Part shown: positions 1 through 7,568 of the stretch, piece by piece | Layout: the number at the start of each line of letters is the position of its first letter | How positions within the stretch are numbered: the stretch's first letter is position 1 | DNA from: Gemmatimonadota bacterium | GTDB taxonomy: Bacteria; Gemmatimonadota; Gemmatimonadetes; Gemmatimonadales; GWC2-71-9 | Direction of reading: 5' to 3' | Length of the DNA: 25,765 bases | Assembly (NCBI GenBank): GCA_003221075.1 | Contig: QHUF01000227.1 | Coordinates: 1 to 25,765, forward strand | The notes under the pieces: model-generated | Databases searched by the model: none | Seen by the model: only the letters and a program-made list of their open reading frames with translations | What the model was told of the DNA's origin: nothing | Made by a program: the position numbers and the translations under genes

Positions 1-148
1 CGGTCGTCACCGAGATGACGGGGGGATCGATGTCGGGCAGCTCGCGGACCGAGAGCCGGGTGTACCCGATGAACCCGAAGAGCACCAGCGCAGCGGAGAG
101 CATGCTGGCGAGGACGGGGCGGCGTATCGCGGTTTCGGACAGTTTCAT
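1..148 (-). CDS. RND-family efflux transporter, N-terminal fragment
   Basis: This is the first 49 codons of an inner-membrane RND pump subunit (AcrB/MexB/CzcA superfamily), which exports drugs, metals or lipids using the proton gradient. The visible residues begin MKLSETAIRRPVLASML, followed by a hydrophobic first transmembrane helix and then VRELPDIDPPVISV. The opening IRRPV motif and the PDIDPP(V)ISV stretch at the start of the first periplasmic porter loop are hallmarks of the family. The gene runs off the left edge, so more than 95% of the usual ~1,030 residues lie outside the window and substrate class cannot be decided. The ATG at 148-146 is chosen because it gives the standard short cytoplasmic N-terminus. 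No strong Shine-Dalgarno is visible upstream of it. It is divergent from the tRNA-Ser gene. Confidence 0.9.
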   Translation of the reverse strand, partial: MKLSETAIRRPVLASMLSAALVLFGFIGYTRLSVRELPDIDPPVISVTT

Positions 149-401
149 ATGCGAAGATTTTCCCAGGAAAGTGAACGGGCCGGACAGTCCTGAACGTAAC
201 GGGACCTGTCACGTGCTGGTTCCAACGTGCTGCTGCAAGTACGTCGAAAGAAAACTCGGGAAATCGACATCGGCCGGTCCTGTTTTTGTGCGAACTCGGG
301 ACCCGAAGATACACCGAACTTCAGAAACCCCGCAAGGGCCGCCCGAAACGTCATAATCTCACTGTGGCACGCGCGACCGTCGCGGTAGGTTAAAGCGACT
401 G
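149..401. other. Intergenic region between divergent RND gene and tRNA-Ser
   Basis: About 250 bp separates the minus-strand RND start from the plus-strand tRNA-Ser. It must hold the promoters for both, but I see no convincing -35/-10 pair. The open frames crossing it have no recognisable protein features. A CATAAT hexamer at 352-357 lacks a partner at the right distance. Confidence 0.5.
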
Positions 402-484
402 GGAGGGCTGGCCGAATGGCTAAGGCACCGGTCTTGAAAACCGGCGGGCGCAAGCCCTTACAGGTTCGAATCCTGTGCCCTCCG
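402..484 (+). tRNA. tRNA-Ser (anticodon UGA)
   Basis: The acceptor 5' strand GGAGGGC (402-408) pairs fully with GCCCTCC (477-483), and G484 is the discriminator. The anticodon stem CCGGT/ACCGG encloses the loop CTTGAAA, with anticodon TGA at 435-437. A long variable arm (GGGC-GCAA-GCCC) marks it as a class II, serine-type tRNA. The T arm is ACAGG-TTCGAAT-CCTGT. No CCA is encoded. The M1 peptidase start lies only 23 nt downstream with no terminator visible between, so the two may share a transcript. Confidence 0.97.
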
Positions 485-507
485 TCGACTCGCCTGGGGG
501 AGGTCGT

Positions 508-2717
508 ATGCATGTCGTCATCGCGATCGTATTTGCTTTTAGTGCCTCGGTCCAAACGCCCTACGACACCGTATTCGATCAGATAAAAGGCCTCGCGCCG
601 CTGCCGAACGCAGTCGCGCCCGTCCACGGATTAATCCTCCGTCGCGATGTCATGGAGCTGCGGCTCGACGACGGCGTGGCATACCGGCTGACGCCCGTCG
701 CGGGCCGCACCACCGCCATCGCGTTTGTCGGCTCGGGATCGCTCTCGTTCGTTCCGCCGGTCATCGTCGAGCAGTTCAATCTGAAGCGCGTCATGGGCGA
801 TTCCACGATCAACGGACCGATCACCGCAGTCGTCTTGTTGTTCGCGGACTCGACCGAGACCGAGCTGGGCCGGTCGCTGAAGTTCGGCCCCCCGCCCCCG
901 GGAGCCCAGGCCGCCGATCCTTCGGACGCGATCGGGGCCGCGCTCGACTACATCGTCGATGGCCACAGCCGCAGTGCCGACGCGAGCCTGGTCACCGCCC
1001 TGCTGAATCACGCGACAACCGGATTCTTCGCCGCGTACATCCAGCGCAAGCGCGGCGAGAGCGTGATGATTCAGTTCGATCCGGCGGAGGCCGAGGAGGT
1101 CTTGCTCTACCGCCGCGGAAAACTGGTGGGGCAGCGCACCGAGACGGTCTGTCAATTCGAGCGCGCCGAGGACCTGGTGGCCGGCGTTTCAGTCGCGAAT
1201 GAGCAGCCCGAGCCGCTGGCCGTGGCGGGCTACGACATCGACGCGACGATCGAAGGGAGTTACAAATTCTCCGCGCGGACGACGGTCAAGCTCGCGGGCC
1301 GTTCGGAACAGCCCCAGCAGTGGGTGCCGTTCGTCTTGTACGACGAGCTCGAGGTCGATTCCGTCGTGAGCGACGCCGGCGCGCCGCTGACGTTCTTCCG
1401 CAAGAATCATTATTCAGGGCTCTGGATCAAGTTGGCCGAACCGCTCGCCGCGGGCAAGACACAGGCGTTCCGCGTCGTGTATCACGGCAGCCTGATCGGC
1501 TTCGGATCGGCCCTGCCCGAGATGTGGGACGACTCGCGCGGTGACTTCCACACCGTGCTCGACGCCTGGGCGTTCATCAAGGACACGGAGACGTGGTATC
1601 CCCGCTACCGCGGCGATCAAGTCTTCGACGTGAACCTCACGTTTCACACGCCCAAGAGTCTGCGCTTCTCAACCATCGGGCGCCTCGTGCAGGCGGATAC
1701 GCAGGGCAACACCGTCGTCACCAAGTGGGCGAGCGAGCTGCCCACCAACCAGGTGTCGTTCAACATCGGCAACTTCGACGAGGTCAAGATCACCGATCAG
1801 CGCATCCCACCGGTGACGATCCAGCTCAATACCGAAGCGCACAGCTTGATCCGCCGCTTCATTCCCACGTCGCGCGGTGCGGCGGACGACGTGGGCGCGG
1901 ACATCGCGAACAGTCTGTCCTTCTTCACCGGCGCCTTCGGGGCCCCGCTGTTCCAGCACTATTACGCGACGGAGATTCCCTATTTCCACGGGCAAGCGTT
2001 CCCCGGCTTGATCCACCTGTCGTTCGTGACCTTCCTGGGCCTCCAGAAGGCCGGCCACGATGAAAGCTTCCGTGCGCACGAGATGGCCCACCAGTGGTGG
2101 GGCATCGGCGTCGAGCCCGCGAGCTATCGCGATGCGTGGCTGTCGGAAGGCTTCGCAGAATTTGCCGGGATGTGGTACATGCAGCTCATCCTGAACGACA
2201 ACGATGAGTATTTCAAAATGCTGCGCGAATCGCGCGACAGAAGGGCGCCTGGGTGCTGCACATGCTGCGGAACATGATGCTCGACTCGCGCACCATGAGC
2301 GAGGACCGGTTCAAGGCGATGATGCGCAACTTCTACGAGACGTATCGCGGCAAGCGGGCCACGACCCTCGATTTCCAGCGCGTCGTCGAGAAGCACGTGG
2401 GCCGGCCGATGGACTGGTTCTTCGATGAATGGGTCTACGGCACCGGCGTGCCGACCTACACCTTCGCGTGGAAAGTCGACCCGGCGGAGGGTGGGAAGTA
2501 CACGGCGCACCTGCGCGTCAAGCAGACCGATGTGCCCGACGGATTCGCGATGTTCGTGCCGCTGCGGATCAAGTTCGCGGAGGGCGAAGCAGTGGTGCGC
2601 CTGCTGGTCAGAGGACCGCTCACGGAGCAGACCATCACGCTGCCTGCCGAGGCAACAGAGATGCAGCTGAGTCCCTTCGAATCGGTACTCGCCGTTGTGA
2701 AAACCGAGGGCTGGTAG
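508..2717 (+). pseudogene. M1-family zinc aminopeptidase, frameshifted with an apparent internal deletion
   Basis: M1 peptidases remove N-terminal residues from peptides with one zinc ion. The ATG at 508 follows a strong GGGGGAGG and opens a signal peptide (MHVVIAIVFAFSASVQT), so the product would be exported. The zinc site is intact: HEMAHQWW at residues 524-531, with the third ligand Glu 19 residues after the second His, in WLSEGFAEF. In place of the usual GxMEN substrate motif there is HGQAFPGLIHLS. The first frame runs cleanly to about nt 2236 (FKMLRESRD), then reads into nonsense and stops at 2277. The family continues in another frame as QKGAWVLHMLRNMMLD from about 2237 to the stop at 2715-2717. 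M1 proteins normally have roughly 25-30 residues between these two blocks, so bases appear to be missing, not just shifted. The catalytic half survives; the C-terminal part would not be translated in frame. First gene of a run with the next two. Confidence 0.85.
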
Positions 2718-2719
2718 GC

Positions 2720-3409
2720 GTGACGGACGCACCGCGCGAGATGACGTTTCTGCTGGCCGGCGTCGAGCGCCGGGTGCTGCGGCTCCTCGCCGAGCGCGTG
2801 CCGCGGATGCTCCGCTCCAACCACCTGACGGTGCTCGGCACGCTCGGCGCGGTGGGTGCCGGGACCGCCTACGCGCTCACGACGTACGACCCCGCCTGGC
2901 TCTGGGTGGCGAGCCTGATGCTCGGCGTGAACTGGGTCGGCGACAGCCTCGACGGCACGCTCGCGCGCGTGCGCGGCACCCAGCGCCCCAAGTACGGCTA
3001 CTATGTCGATCACGTGGTGGACGCGTTCTCGACCGCCGTCATCGGTCTCGGGATCGGGTTGTCGCCGTACGTGAACCTCGGCTTGGCGCTCGGACTCGTG
3101 GTCGTGTATCTCGCACTCTCGATCAACGTGTATCTCGAGTCGACGGTGTTCGGCGTCTTCAAGATCTCGTACGGTCGCATCGGGCCGACCGAAGTCCGCT
3201 TGTTGCTCGTGATGCTGAACACCATGCTCGCCCTCGCGGCGCTCTGGCAGATCAAAGGCCCGTTCCCCGTCCGCGTCGTCGCCAACTGGACGTTGGCGGT
3301 CCTGTTGATCGGGATGGCGGCACTCTTCGTCGGGCGTTTCGCCCGGAACCTGTACCGGCTCGCGAAGCTCGAGCCCCAACGATTCAGGTGGTGGGAAGAA
3401 AGGCCGTAA
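2720..3409 (+). CDS. CDP-alcohol phosphatidyltransferase family protein
   Basis: An integral membrane enzyme that transfers a phosphatidyl-type group from a CDP-alcohol to an acceptor alcohol in phospholipid (or polar-lipid) synthesis. The family signature D-x2-D-G-x2-A-R-x9-G-x3-D-x3-D is complete: D75, D78, G79, A82, R83, G93, D97, D101. These residues bind two metal ions and the CDP moiety. About five to six hydrophobic helices surround it. Its length, 229 residues, is normal for the family. The GTG at 2720 is preferred because GAGGG lies 9 nt upstream; the next in-frame ATG at 2741 has no ribosome site. It starts 2 nt after the M1 stop and ends 1 nt before the next start, indicating one transcript. 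The acceptor (glycerol phosphate, inositol phosphate, other) cannot be told from the sequence. Confidence 0.88.
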   Translation: MTDAPREMTFLLAGVERRVLRLLAERVPRMLRSNHLTVLGTLGAVGAGTAYALTTYDPAWLWVASLMLGVNWVGDSLDGTLARVRGTQRPKYGYYVDHVVDAFSTAVIGLGIGLSPYVNLGLALGLVVVYLALSINVYLESTVFGVFKISYGRIGPTEVRLLLVMLNTMLALAALWQIKGPFPVRVVANWTLAVLLIGMAALFVGRFARNLYRLAKLEPQRFRWWEERP

Positions 3410-3410
3410 C

Positions 3411-5288
3411 ATGCGCCTCTCTCTCGTCCTCGTCGTCGCAGCCCTGGCGGTTCCGACCTCTCTCCCGGCCCAAAGCGTCCGCGGGCAATTGACCGACAGC
3501 ATCACGAAGGCACCGCTCGCCGGCGCGTTCCTCACCCTGGTGGATGAGCGCGGCGTCGAGAAGGCCCGGACGATCACGAACAATGCCGGTGAATTCCTCC
3601 TGACTTCTCCCGCGGCCGGCGCATACCGCCTGCGCTCCAAGCGCATCGGGTTTCGGCCGTACGTCTCGACGCCGCTCACCCTGACGGCCGGGGGAACCAT
3701 CTCTTACAGTGCGGCGGTCGACCCGATCCCCATCGCGTTAGCCGAGATCGTCGTGCAGGGGGAGCGGCAATGTGATGTGGAAGCGGGGGCGTCCGTCGCC
3801 GCGGTGTGGGATGAGGTGCACGAAGCGCTGGCAGCCGTGTCGTGGACGTCGCGAGACCCGGCCTACTGGTACGCCGTCACTCGATTCGCGCGCGAAACGG
3901 GTCCGGGAGGACGCCCCCGCGGGCCGGACTCCACGTGGCGCGACGACGGATACCGGCTGATCCCGGTCAAGAGCGCGCCTCCCGAGCAGCTCGAGCGGGA
4001 AGGTTTCGTCGTTGTCGACCAGGACGGCTGGACATATCACGGACCCGACGCGGACGAATTGATCAGTGACGCGTTCCTGCGCACGCATTGCTTCGAAACA
4101 AAACCCGGTCGCGGAGAAACCGAGGGGCTCCTTGGCCTCGCGTTCACACCGGCGCGCGACCGCAGGCTCCCGGACATCACCGGCACGCTCTGGATCGACC
4201 AGGGGACCGCGATGCTGCATCACCTCGACTTCACGTACGTGCGGCTGCCGCAGGAAGTGGTCGCTCCTCGCGCGGGTGGTCGCATCGAATTCATGCGGGT
4301 TCCGTCCGGTGCCTGGATCGTGCGCGATTGGGTGATCCGGATGCCGCGGGCGCAGATGAGGCAGCGGCCGATGGCGATGGGCACAGAGGTGGTAGTCGTA
4401 GGATTCCAGGAAGTCGGCGGCAACGTGCTGGAGATCAAGACGCGGAGCGGGACCATCGTCTATCGCTCCGAGTCGGCCTCGGAAGCACTCGCGGCGACGC
4501 CGACAAATGCGCCCTTACCCGCGCCCGCGACTATTTCCTCGGCCCCCGCCCCCGCTCCCGCCTCGGCGCCCGCTGCCGCTTCGGTCGCCCCGGCTACCGC
4601 TCCTGGTACCACGCCCGCGCGTGCGGTCGGTCTCGCGCGTAACCGCAACTCCAATGTGATCGAGGGGGCGGAGATCGAGGCGTCGACAGCGAACGATGCG
4701 TACGCGTTGGTTCAGGACGCCCGGCCCACCTGGCTGCACTCCCGCGGCATCATCAGCATCCGCGATCCGGACGCCGGCGTCGTACAGGTGTACCTCAACG
4801 GCAACCCGTTCGGCGATGTGAACAAGTTGCGCGAGATTCAGCGCCTCGAAATCCGCGAGCTGCGCTTTTTCGGCGCCGCCGACGCGCAGCTGCGGTACGG
4901 CGTTGGCCACGCTGGCGGTGTGATCGAGGTGTCCACGGGCGCCGTCGCGCCGACGGGGGGGGAGCCCATCGCCGAGCCGTCGCCAGCCAGCAATTCCAAT
5001 GTGCTCAAGGCGGAGGAGTTCGAGGAATCGACCGCGATCGATCTGATGGCGTTGGTGCAGGAATTCCGGCCCACCTGGTTGCACTCGCGCGGCGTAACCA
5101 GCATCCGCGATCAGAGCGCCGGCCAGCTGCGCGTCTACCTGAACGGCGTCTCGGCGGGAGATGTGAACCAGTTGCGCGAGATTCGCGTCAGCGACGTCAA
5201 GGAGCTGCGTTTCCTCCCCGCCGCGCAGGCCCACGCGCGGTACGGCGTGGGACACGAGGGCGGCGTGATCGAGGTGTTGACGAAGTGA
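3411..5288 (+). CDS. Secreted protein: carboxypeptidase-regulatory-like domain plus two tandem plug-like domains
   Basis: The 625-residue product begins with a signal peptide (MRLSLVLVVAALAVPTSLPA, cleavage near residue 21). A carboxypeptidase-regulatory-like beta-sandwich follows (about 22-110; VRGQLTDSITKAPLAGAFL, then NNAGEFLL). Next comes a middle region of about 230 residues I do not recognise, and a Pro/Ala-rich linker (about 365-410). The C-terminus is two 98-residue repeats, residues 413-510 and 528-625, which align without gaps at 62/98 identities. Both share RPTWLHSRG, SIRD, VYLNG, ELRF and RYGVGHxGGVIEV. That ending resembles the plug domain of TonB-dependent receptors, but no barrel follows. 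Start: ATG at 3411, GAAAGG 7 nt upstream, 1 nt after the preceding stop. Likely a periplasmic or surface-binding protein; ligand unknown. Confidence 0.75.
   Translation: MRLSLVLVVAALAVPTSLPAQSVRGQLTDSITKAPLAGAFLTLVDERGVEKARTITNNAGEFLLTSPAAGAYRLRSKRIGFRPYVSTPLTLTAGGTISYSAAVDPIPIALAEIVVQGERQCDVEAGASVAAVWDEVHEALAAVSWTSRDPAYWYAVTRFARETGPGGRPRGPDSTWRDDGYRLIPVKSAPPEQLEREGFVVVDQDGWTYHGPDADELISDAFLRTHCFETKPGRGETEGLLGLAFTPARDRRLPDITGTLWIDQGTAMLHHLDFTYVRLPQEVVAPRAGGRIEFMRVPSGAWIVRDWVIRMPRAQMRQRPMAMGTEVVVVGFQEVGGNVLEIKTRSGTIVYRSESASEALAATPTNAPLPAPATISSAPAPAPASAPAAASVAPATAPGTTPARAVGLARNRNSNVIEGAEIEASTANDAYALVQDARPTWLHSRGIISIRDPDAGVVQVYLNGNPFGDVNKLREIQRLEIRELRFFGAADAQLRYGVGHAGGVIEVSTGAVAPTGGEPIAEPSPASNSNVLKAEEFEESTAIDLMALVQEFRPTWLHSRGVTSIRDQSAGQLRVYLNGVSAGDVNQLREIRVSDVKELRFLPAAQAHARYGVGHEGGVIEVLTK
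4647..5285 (+). repeat. Tandem intragenic duplication of a ~98-codon plug-like domain
   Basis: Copy A is 4647-4940 and copy B is 4992-5285, separated by a 17-residue linker. Direct ungapped comparison gives 62 of 98 identical residues (63%). Both copies begin NSNV and end GGVIEV. Divergence is spread along the length, so the duplication is not recent. Confidence 0.9.
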
Positions 5289-5294
5289 TTTAGT

Positions 5295-5816
5295 TCAGAG
5301 GCTGCGGTGCATGCCGGCTGGGCGGTTGAGCACCGCGATCAACGCGGGCGCACCAGTGCGGCCGAACAGGTACCACGTCATGCCGCGAACGCCGACCCAT
5401 GCGAAGAAGGCGAGGCCGAGCGTGCTCCCCACGCTGAGCGTGATGCCTCCTTGCGCCAGCCATGGCGTGATTTGGTCGACCAATTCGCGGTACAGGAAGA
5501 GCACCTGGAACATCGCGACTGCGATTTGCACCAACACCATCTGCACGATATTGCCGATCTGTCTCGCCGCGATCGCCTCATTCAGCACTTGAATGCACGC
5601 GAAGCTGCCGGCGATAATGACCGTCAGGAAAAACCACAGCACCACGACGAGCGCGATCGGGTTGACTGTAACGCCGGTCAAGTCCGCCAACAGCTCGCTC
5701 ATCGTGGGGCGCAGCGCAAACGCGAAGATCGTCCCCTCGACCGCGCACCAGACGACCAGCAGGACGAGGGCCCACGGGACGTCAGGACGAGGGGAGAACG
5801 CGTCGGGGTCTTGCAT
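5295..5816 (-). CDS. Hypothetical four-helix membrane protein
   Basis: A 173-residue protein of unknown function. After a short Pro/Asp-rich N-terminus (MQDPDAFSPRPDVP) there are four hydrophobic segments, at about residues 15-35 (WALVLLVVWCAVEGTIFAF), 52-75, 92-112 and 130-150. The loops are short, and the hydrophilic segment between helices 2 and 3 contains NEAIAARQIGN. I do not recognise a family. The ATG at 5816 is preferred over an upstream in-frame TTG (5849) because a GGGG run sits just 5' of it. The TTG version would also overlap the candidate promoter. It converges on the preceding plus-strand gene with only 6 nt between stops, and is divergent from the tRNA-Ser downstream. Confidence 0.7.
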   Translation of the reverse strand: MQDPDAFSPRPDVPWALVLLVVWCAVEGTIFAFALRPTMSELLADLTGVTVNPIALVVVLWFFLTVIIAGSFACIQVLNEAIAARQIGNIVQMVLVQIAVAMFQVLFLYRELVDQITPWLAQGGITLSVGSTLGLAFFAWVGVRGMTWYLFGRTGAPALIAVLNRPAGMHRSL

Positions 5817-5825
5817 AGCGACCCC

Positions 5826-5854
5826 ATAGTTATGAACGGGACCGGTCAAGTCAA
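5826..5854 (-). promoter_or_regulatory. Candidate promoter for the four-helix membrane protein
   Basis: On the minus strand TTGACT (5854-5849) is followed after 17 nt by AACTAT (5831-5826). The -35 matches the sigma-70 consensus at 5 of 6 positions and the -10 at only 3 of 6, including the important A2 and T6. It would place transcription start within a few bases of the ATG, giving an almost leaderless mRNA. Confidence 0.3.
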
Positions 5855-5917
5855 GAAAATCGCGGGTAGGGTACCGAACCCGCTCCCGAGCCGCTAATTT
5901 CCGGCGCTGCAGGAGCT

Positions 5918-6008
5918 GGAGGGGTGGCCGAGTGGCTGAAGGCGGCGGTTTGCTAAACCGTTATAGGGCCTTAAAACCCTATCGGGGGTTCGAATCCCCC
6001 CTCCTCCG
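5918..6008 (+). tRNA. tRNA-Ser (anticodon GCU)
   Basis: The acceptor strand GGAGGGG (5918-5924) pairs with CTCCTCC (6001-6007) with one G-U pair; G6008 is the discriminator. The anticodon loop TTGCTAA carries GCT at 5952-5954. The long variable arm TATAGGG/CCCTATC and the T arm GGGGG-TTCGAAT-CCCCC are typical of tRNA-Ser. No CCA is encoded. A small hairpin, GCGCG-CTT-CGCGC at 6010-6022, follows immediately but has no T-run. Confidence 0.97.
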
Positions 6009-6023
6009 TGCGCGCTTCGCGCG

Positions 6024-6091
6024 AATGTTCAATGTCGAATGCTCAATGTTCAATGATCATTGGACATTGATCATTGAACATTGAACATTCG
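6024..6091. repeat. Period-7 repeat array folding into a 24-bp hairpin
   Basis: The stretch is built from heptamers: AATGTTC, AATGTCG, AATGCTC, AATGTTC and AATGATC, then the reverse-complement type ATTGGAC, ATTGATC, ATTGAAC, ATTGAAC. The two halves form an inverted repeat, 6036-6059 against 6068-6091, with 23 of 24 positions paired and an 8-nt loop. It is AT-rich in a GC-rich setting. It lies between the convergent tRNA-Ser and cytochrome genes, so it could serve as a two-way terminator. Confidence 0.9.
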
Positions 6092-6099
6092 CTCCGCCT

Positions 6100-7479
6100 C
6101 TAGAACATCAACCACGCCAGCAAATAGACCGTGTTATTGTCCGACGCGCTGCGTCCCGCAACCGCAACGTCGTAGTTGCTCGTGCCGCCGTTGAACTTCT
6201 GATACGCGACATACTGTAGCGAGAACCGTGTGTTGATCCACGGCATGAATTGCAGTTCGGCGATCACGCCGTTGCTGTTGGGTTTTCCGGTTGCGTTACC
6301 CGTGACCGCCCCCGGGGCATAAAGCAGCGTGTCGGTGGTGCCACTCGTGCTGAAGACGCCCACCGAGCCGCCCCAGCGGGTGGGCGTCAGCCACGACGCG
6401 TCAGCCCGCACGGTGTTCAGCGTATTCTTGGCATTCTCAGACGCTCCGCCGCCAAAGGTGGCATCGAGCGTCTGTCGCTCATGGATGTAGCTCGCGTGGA
6501 CGACGAACGTCCCCAGGCCATTTTTTCCTGCATGACGTTCGTATTGCAGATCGGCACCGACGTCGCTGAAGCGGTCGGTGGGTCCCGTGACGCCGGTGGG
6601 ATACAACCGCGAGGCCAGGCCGAACGTCCCCAGCTCGATGTACTGCGTCCCAAACGTCCGCTGGTAGGCGAACCGCCAATAGGGGGTCACGCCCTTCATG
6701 ATCCCCGTCGAGGTCGCGTCCGGGGGATGGGGGCCGCCTTGCGGCGAGGAGCGATAGACCGACAGCTCTCCGTAGAGATGGTCGTCCCACAGCGCGTAGG
6801 TCCCGATCCCGGCGACGCTCTGCGCCAATCCTTCATTGATCAACGGGGATCCGCTGGGAGTGGGGGCGACGCCCGATGAACCGAACGGGAATCCCCACAC
6901 CGGCGTCGAGTTCCACACATCCTGTACTGTCGGGCTGTTGTTGACGGTAATGCCGTAGATCGTCCGCTTGGACAGGACCTTGGCGTGGTTCGCGTAGCGA
7001 AGATCGATGTTGTCGACGCCCAGCGTTCCCTCCGCTCCGTCGTACGTGATCTGGATGAACGTCCCCAGCCGCGGCGAGATCGCCTCGCCGAAGAACACGC
7101 TCAGCTCCTGCGGGAACTCCACGTTGCCGTTCTGTGTGCCGGGCTGCGCCTTGGATGTCTGCGTGAACGACGTCTGCAGCATCGTCGAGACCGGCGGAAT
7201 GAGGTTGATCTTGAGCGGCGACGGCGTCGTCTCGGTTGGTCCGATTGTCTGCAATCCGGTCAGCGTGTACGCATTGAGCTTGAACTGGCGGCCGAACGCC
7301 GTCAGCATCGGGAACGCCGTGTGACAGACGTTGCAGGCGAGACCGGTTTGCCGCGAGAAGCTCGGAATCCCTCGATGGTTGAACGACGCTTCATAACGCA
7401 GAATCCAGTCGGGAACGCCGGCGCTGGCTACGGCAGGTAACGACAGTCCCACCAGCAGCAGCAAAAGACGTCGTATCAT
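6100..7479 (-). CDS. Cyc2-like fused monoheme cytochrome c / outer-membrane porin
   Basis: A 459-residue protein with a signal peptide (MIRRLLLLLVGLSLPAVASA, cleaved near residue 20). One heme-c motif, CNVCH, follows at residues 49-53, in the context PSFSRQTGLACNVCHTAFP and then FGRQFKLNAYTLTG. The remaining ~390 residues are rich in alternating, aromatic-containing beta strands and end LLAWLMF, the terminal Phe expected of an outer-membrane barrel. A single N-terminal heme ahead of a one-chain porin of ~450 residues is the layout of Cyc2, the iron-oxidising outer-membrane cytochrome, and of its broader family. The architecture is visible; a role in moving electrons across the outer membrane is inferred and the donor is unknown. 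The ATG at 7479 has GGAGGG 4 nt upstream; an upstream extension to 7527 lacks support. Divergent from gltX. Confidence 0.75.
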   Translation of the reverse strand: MIRRLLLLLVGLSLPAVASAGVPDWILRYEASFNHRGIPSFSRQTGLACNVCHTAFPMLTAFGRQFKLNAYTLTGLQTIGPTETTPSPLKINLIPPVSTMLQTSFTQTSKAQPGTQNGNVEFPQELSVFFGEAISPRLGTFIQITYDGAEGTLGVDNIDLRYANHAKVLSKRTIYGITVNNSPTVQDVWNSTPVWGFPFGSSGVAPTPSGSPLINEGLAQSVAGIGTYALWDDHLYGELSVYRSSPQGGPHPPDATSTGIMKGVTPYWRFAYQRTFGTQYIELGTFGLASRLYPTGVTGPTDRFSDVGADLQYERHAGKNGLGTFVVHASYIHERQTLDATFGGGASENAKNTLNTVRADASWLTPTRWGGSVGVFSTSGTTDTLLYAPGAVTGNATGKPNSNGVIAELQFMPWINTRFSLQYVAYQKFNGGTSNYDVAVAGRSASDNNTVYLLAWLMF

Positions 7480-7568
7480 CAGACCCTCCCAGGAAAAAGA
7501 TTCGTGCAACCATGCGCGGACGATCATGAAGGATTTCCGAAGGCGCTATGATGGTCGTATTATTCGCG

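Noticed and set aside
2456..3700. Minus-strand open frame of 414 codons across the CDP-alcohol phosphatidyltransferase
   Set aside because: Low-complexity Arg/His/Glu-rich translation with no recognisable family; the plus strand has a complete catalytic signature.
4504..4630. Pro/Ala-rich stretch in the plug-like protein as another member of the octamer repeat family
   Set aside because: It is a Pro/Ala-biased linker with irregular codons and no 7- or 8-nt period.
6010..6022. Hairpin after tRNA-Ser(GCU) as an intrinsic terminator
   Set aside because: The stem is only five base pairs and no T-run follows.
5818..6091. tRNA-Ser region as an integration (att) site
   Set aside because: No integrase gene, no duplicated tRNA 3' end and no island-like genes nearby.
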